Shown in pieces: positions 32,838 through 35,470 of a DNA stretch of 35,470 nucleotides (the stretch's first letter is position 1; each line of letters begins with the position of its first letter). Both the position numbers and the translations under genes were made by a program. Under the pieces are notes generated by a model. The model had not been told where the DNA came from. It made no database searches and was given only the letters and a program-made list of their open reading frames with translations. Origin of the DNA: Mycolicibacterium palauense (GTDB taxonomy: Bacteria > Actinomycetota > Actinomycetes > Mycobacteriales > Mycobacteriaceae); NCBI RefSeq assembly GCF_002592005.1, contig NZ_NVQF01000065.1, positions 1-35,470 on the forward strand. Reading direction: 5' to 3'.

Positions 32838-33467
32838 TTACGTCCAAAGCGCCGACACCTTTTCACTCATGACGGCCACGGCAACCGCACCTGGATCGGC
32901 CGCCCCGATGCTCCGGTCACCGACGTAGCTAGCCCGCCCACGATTGGCGCGCATCTGTTTGGTCTGGTCGGCCCCGGCCCGCGCGGCCTGGGCCGCTGCC
33001 CGGGCGACCTCGGCGGGCGTGGCCGGACGCGTGGAGCAGGCGGCGACCTCGTCGCGGAGCGGACACAGTGCGTCCAACAGTGTCTTGTCTCCTACCGACG
33101 CGCCACCGCGCTTGCATATCCCGGCGATAGCCGCGTCAAGCATGCCCAGGACATCCTCGATCCCGATGTCGTCGCCGTCCCTGAGCGCACCGCCTGCCCG
33201 CAGGAATGCCGTACCCCAGATGGGGCCCGATGTTCCACCCAGCCGCTTCATCAAGGTGGTTGCCACGCCTCGCAGGAAGGCCGGTGAGTCCGCCGACGCC
33301 AAAGACTCCCACTGTTCCAGAACCGATTCAAATCCACGAGCGAGCGAATAGCCGAAGTCTCCGTCACCGAAGGCCGCGTCGAGCTCACAGAAGTACGTCT
33401 CGTTCTCGATCGCCGTCTCGGCCATCGCTCGCACAGCCTGGCGCAACTGAACGTTCCCTGTGGTCAT
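32838..33467 (-). CDS. dhaL: Dihydroxyacetone kinase, nucleotide-binding subunit DhaL
   Basis: A 209-residue DhaL. The three Mg/nucleotide-binding Asp are Asp30, Asp35 and Asp37 (CELDAAFGDGDFGYS), the canonical positions. GGTSGPIWGTAFLRAG and GDKTLLDAL follow, then RASYVGDRSIGAADPGA. In PTS-dependent systems DhaL keeps ADP that is re-phosphorylated by DhaM; no dhaM is in the window. The ATG at 33467 has AAGGAGG four bases upstream and overlaps the HAD gene stop (ATGA). Confidence 0.92.
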   Translation of the reverse strand: MTTGNVQLRQAVRAMAETAIENETYFCELDAAFGDGDFGYSLARGFESVLEQWESLASADSPAFLRGVATTLMKRLGGTSGPIWGTAFLRAGGALRDGDDIGIEDVLGMLDAAIAGICKRGGASVGDKTLLDALCPLRDEVAACSTRPATPAEVARAAAQAARAGADQTKQMRANRGRASYVGDRSIGAADPGAVAVAVMSEKVSALWT

Positions 33468-34264
33468 TGTGCCTCCTTGGCCAGCATCTGAGCGCATCCG
33501 TTACGCAGGCTGAGCAGACGGCGTAGAGATGCGATATCCACCTGCTCTGCAAAGCCCACCCCGTAGGGGTCGGCAAGTACGGTCGTCGGCTCGGCGGCGT
33601 CCCCGAGCGTGGAGACCACAGCGGAGGCGTCCGAGAAATCCTCGCCATGCGTGTAGCTGCTTGGCGTGACAACACAGGCCAGACCGGCGGCGCGGGCCGC
33701 ACGCAGGCCGACGGCGCTGTCTTCGATCACCACGGTCGCCGAGGGATCCGCCGCCAGCTCGGCGATGGCGAGCTGGTAGATGTCGGGGGCGGGTTTCTTG
33801 TGGGGCACCATGTCACCGGCGAACACCGGAATCTCGGCGCCGGCATCTCCTACGGCACCTCCCAGCACCGACCGGACCGATTCCACCGCCGATGTCGAGG
33901 CGACTGCGACGTTCCACCCCTCGGCCAGCGCTTCGCAGATCAGCCTGCTGACCCCCGCGCGGGGCGGCATCACTCCGTCGTCGACCATACCGCGGTAAAT
34001 GCGCGTCTTCACCGCGTGAATGCTCTTGACATAGTCACCGACAACGGTGGGGTCAACATCGACCCCGACCTCGGCCAGCGCGGCTTCGATACGTTCCTTA
34101 CCGCCGCCGATCTGGACGAGTCGGGCATAGTCGTCCTCGCTCCAGCTCATCGGCACACCGAGTTCGACGAATGCGGCGTTGAACGCCGGGAGATGCCCGA
34201 AACGCTCCGTGTCGGCCAGCACGCCGTCGCAGTCAAAGATGAGCGAGAAGCCATGGCTGTTCAT
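33464..34264 (-). CDS. HAD-superfamily phosphatase, CbbY/PGMB-like
   Basis: A 266-residue HAD hydrolase, subfamily IA with a helical cap. The nucleophile motif is IFDCDGVLADTE (9-20; Asp11 and Asp13), then VASTSAVESV (motif II Ser/Thr), and KPAPDIYQLAIAEL with VVIEDSAVGLRAARAAG (motifs III and IV). The family includes phosphoglycolate phosphatase, beta-phosphoglucomutase and sugar-phosphate phosphatases. In this operon a triose- or ketose-phosphate is the likely substrate. Its ATG overlaps the aldolase stop and its stop overlaps the dhaL start, so the three are coupled. Confidence 0.88.
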   Translation of the reverse strand: MNSHGFSLIFDCDGVLADTERFGHLPAFNAAFVELGVPMSWSEDDYARLVQIGGGKERIEAALAEVGVDVDPTVVGDYVKSIHAVKTRIYRGMVDDGVMPPRAGVSRLICEALAEGWNVAVASTSAVESVRSVLGGAVGDAGAEIPVFAGDMVPHKKPAPDIYQLAIAELAADPSATVVIEDSAVGLRAARAAGLACVVTPSSYTHGEDFSDASAVVSTLGDAAEPTTVLADPYGVGFAEQVDIASLRRLLSLRNGCAQMLAKEAQ

Positions 34265-35121
34265 GCCGCCGCCCCCGAGCTTCCGAACTGCCTCATCAGC
34301 GCGGCCACCATCATCTGTATCTCGCCAGCGGTGTGGCGGAACAAGGAAGGAGGATCCCACCGATCGGTGGCCGCACATTGGTTGAGATAACCAAGATTGG
34401 CCTTCATGTAGGTCATCTTCAGCGCCGTGGAAATATTGACTTTCGCACAACCCAGGGCGATGAGCCGGCGGAAGTCTGCATCGCTCAGACCGCTTCCGCC
34501 GTGCAGGGCAACAGGAACCGAAGTCGTTTCGGCGATGTCTTCCACCCGCTGGAAATCCAGCACCGGCGCCTGCTTATAGACGCCGTGCGCATTACCGATG
34601 GCCGGCGCGAAGACATCCACTCCCGTCTGGGTGATGAATTCCAGTACGGTCTCGAGCGGTTGGCGCTGCGCTTCGTCGTCCGAACCGTGGCCGTCTTCGA
34701 CTCCGGTGATCGACTCGATCTCACCTTCAACATGTGCACCGTACCTACGTGCCTCGGCAACGACGTCGATCGTCTGGCGCTGGTTCTCCGCTACCGGCAT
34801 TTCGGATGCGTCGAATAGCACCGAATTCCAACCCAGGGACAGGCATTCGGAGATCACCGCGCGATCGGGGCAGTGGTCCAAGTGCAGCGAGACCGGAACC
34901 TCGATCCCAGCCGTCATTGCCGTCCACATCGCGTACAGCGTCCTGGCTCCGATGGTGCGGACCGTCTTCACCGAGGTTTGAACGATCAGGGGCGAACGCT
35001 CGGTGACCGCTGTTGCGAGAGCGGTCTCCATGGTGAGGTCGTTGAAGACATTTATCGCCGCGACGCCGTAGCGTTTGGCGTAGGCCGGCTTCAGTATCTG
35101 GTCGAGTGCCACGACGGGCAT
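34261..35121 (-). CDS. Class II (zinc) aldolase, FbaA/IolJ/GatY-like
   Basis: A 286-residue zinc-dependent aldolase that splits or forms a ketose bisphosphate with dihydroxyacetone phosphate. Asp82 (catalytic) and His83 (zinc) are in LHLDHCPD. His179 (AIGNAHGVYK) and His207 (ALHGGSGLSD) are the other zinc ligands. NIST (229-232) binds the phosphate. Length suits the IolJ/GatY/short Fba group. Substrate is not decided by motifs: fructose or tagatose bisphosphate, sedoheptulose bisphosphate, or the inositol-pathway intermediate are all possible. The last would fit the methylmalonate-semialdehyde dehydrogenase upstream. The ATG has AAAGGA upstream. It is the first gene of the low-GC module. Confidence 0.9.
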   Translation of the reverse strand: MPVVALDQILKPAYAKRYGVAAINVFNDLTMETALATAVTERSPLIVQTSVKTVRTIGARTLYAMWTAMTAGIEVPVSLHLDHCPDRAVISECLSLGWNSVLFDASEMPVAENQRQTIDVVAEARRYGAHVEGEIESITGVEDGHGSDDEAQRQPLETVLEFITQTGVDVFAPAIGNAHGVYKQAPVLDFQRVEDIAETTSVPVALHGGSGLSDADFRRLIALGCAKVNISTALKMTYMKANLGYLNQCAATDRWDPPSLFRHTAGEIQMMVAALMRQFGSSGAAA

Positions 35122-35138
35122 GTGATGTCCTTTCCGGT

Positions 35139-35144
35139 AGAATA
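35139..35144 (-). promoter_or_regulatory. Putative -10 element for the aldolase operon
   Basis: TATTCT on the minus strand fits TANNNT. It lies 17-23 bases upstream of the aldolase ATG in an AT-rich patch (AAATATTCT) unusual for this DNA. No convincing -35 is seen at ideal spacing. It suggests the module has its own promoter rather than relying on read-through from the dehydrogenase gene. Confidence 0.35.
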
Positions 35145-35189
35145 TTTGACCGTTCGGCGTGGAACCGGCGTGCGCAGGATTGCCGTCGG

Positions 35190-35470
35190 TCAGCTGTTTT
35201 CGGGGAAGCCGAGGTTGATGCCGCCCTGAGGGCGCGAGCCGGGATCCAGCCAGCGGCTGGTGATGGCCTTCTGCCGGGTGAAGAACTGCACACCGTCGGT
35301 GCCGTGGGCGTGGCTGTCGCCGAACAGGGAGGCCTTCCAGCCTCCGAAACTGTAGTAGGCCATCGGCACCGGGATCGGCACGTTGATGCCCACCATGCCC
35401 ACCTGGACCTCGTTCTGGAAGCGCCGGGCGGCGCCACCGTCGTTGGTGAAGATGGCGGTGCCGTTGCCGT
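35190..35470 (-). CDS. mmsA: Methylmalonate-semialdehyde dehydrogenase (acylating), C-terminal part
   Basis: Only the last 93 codons are inside the window; the gene runs off the right edge. The sequence NGTAIFTNDGGAARRF, then VGINVPIPVPMAYYSFGGWK and SLFGDSHAHGTDGVQFFTRQK, is the signature end of MmsA/IolA. This CoA-dependent aldehyde dehydrogenase converts methylmalonate or malonate semialdehyde to propionyl- or acetyl-CoA in valine or inositol breakdown. It lies 68 bases upstream of the aldolase gene on the same strand and has the higher GC of the main genome. Whether it belongs to the aldolase operon is open. Confidence 0.93.
   Translation of the reverse strand, partial: GNGTAIFTNDGGAARRFQNEVQVGMVGINVPIPVPMAYYSFGGWKASLFGDSHAHGTDGVQFFTRQKAITSRWLDPGSRPQGGINLGFPENS

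Overview
The window is high-GC actinobacterial DNA, most likely from a fast-growing environmental mycobacterium (Mycolicibacterium-like). The signs are mycofactocin genes (mftD, mftM), a complete ergothioneine cluster (egtABCDE), an MRF-type CobW-like protein next to zinc-free alternative ribosomal proteins, a DUF222/HNH (REP13E12-type) protein, a DUF5313 protein, and many GTG starts with 4-nt overlaps.

Region 1 (about 0.06-9.8 kb) is a mycofactocin-linked alcohol oxidation locus. mftD (minus) and mftM (plus) are divergent. Converging on mftM is a tight minus-strand operon: an NDMA-type methanol/alcohol dehydrogenase (Mno/Mdo), a MoxR AAA+ ATPase with a long His tail, a VWA partner with its own His patch, a second iron-type alcohol dehydrogenase, and a cytoplasmic GAF histidine kinase with its NarL-type response regulator. 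A 14-bp motif (CGANCGGRCAGTSC) occurs twice upstream of mno and once between mftD and mftM. It is a candidate operator joining the two transcription units.

Region 2 (9.8-15.3 kb) holds accessory and regulatory genes: a DUF222/HNH protein whose HNH motif has lost its first His, a small DUF5313 membrane protein, an OhrR-type MarR regulator with a perfect 7-3-7 inverted repeat in its promoter region, and a 920-residue LAL/MalT-like LuxR regulator.

Region 3 (15.4-22.0 kb) is egtA-B-C-D-E on the minus strand with nearly every junction overlapping. It is followed in the map by an ohr gene directly coupled to a secreted PknH-sensor-like protein.

Region 4 (22.1-24.3 kb) is a Zur-type zinc-starvation module. 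The CobW-like mrf gene and the Cys-depleted ribosomal proteins bL28, bL33, uS14 and bS18 are divergent, with two Zur-like palindromes between them.

Region 5 (24.35-28.7 kb) holds a clade-3 type heme catalase, a Gly/Pro-rich membrane protein with a clear intrinsic terminator, and an exported alpha/beta-hydrolase fused to a C-terminal lipocalin.

Region 6 (28.9-35.15 kb) is visibly lower in GC. It carries one minus-strand gene set: class II aldolase, HAD phosphatase, DhaL, DhaK, phosphofructokinase, a RsfS-like protein with an extra N-terminal domain, and an AEC transporter. It looks like an acquired dihydroxyacetone / sugar-phosphate module whose substrate is not evident. The window ends inside a methylmalonate-semialdehyde dehydrogenase gene.

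No tRNA, rRNA, insertion sequence, integrase or CRISPR array was seen. No gene-free stretch exceeds 300 bases.
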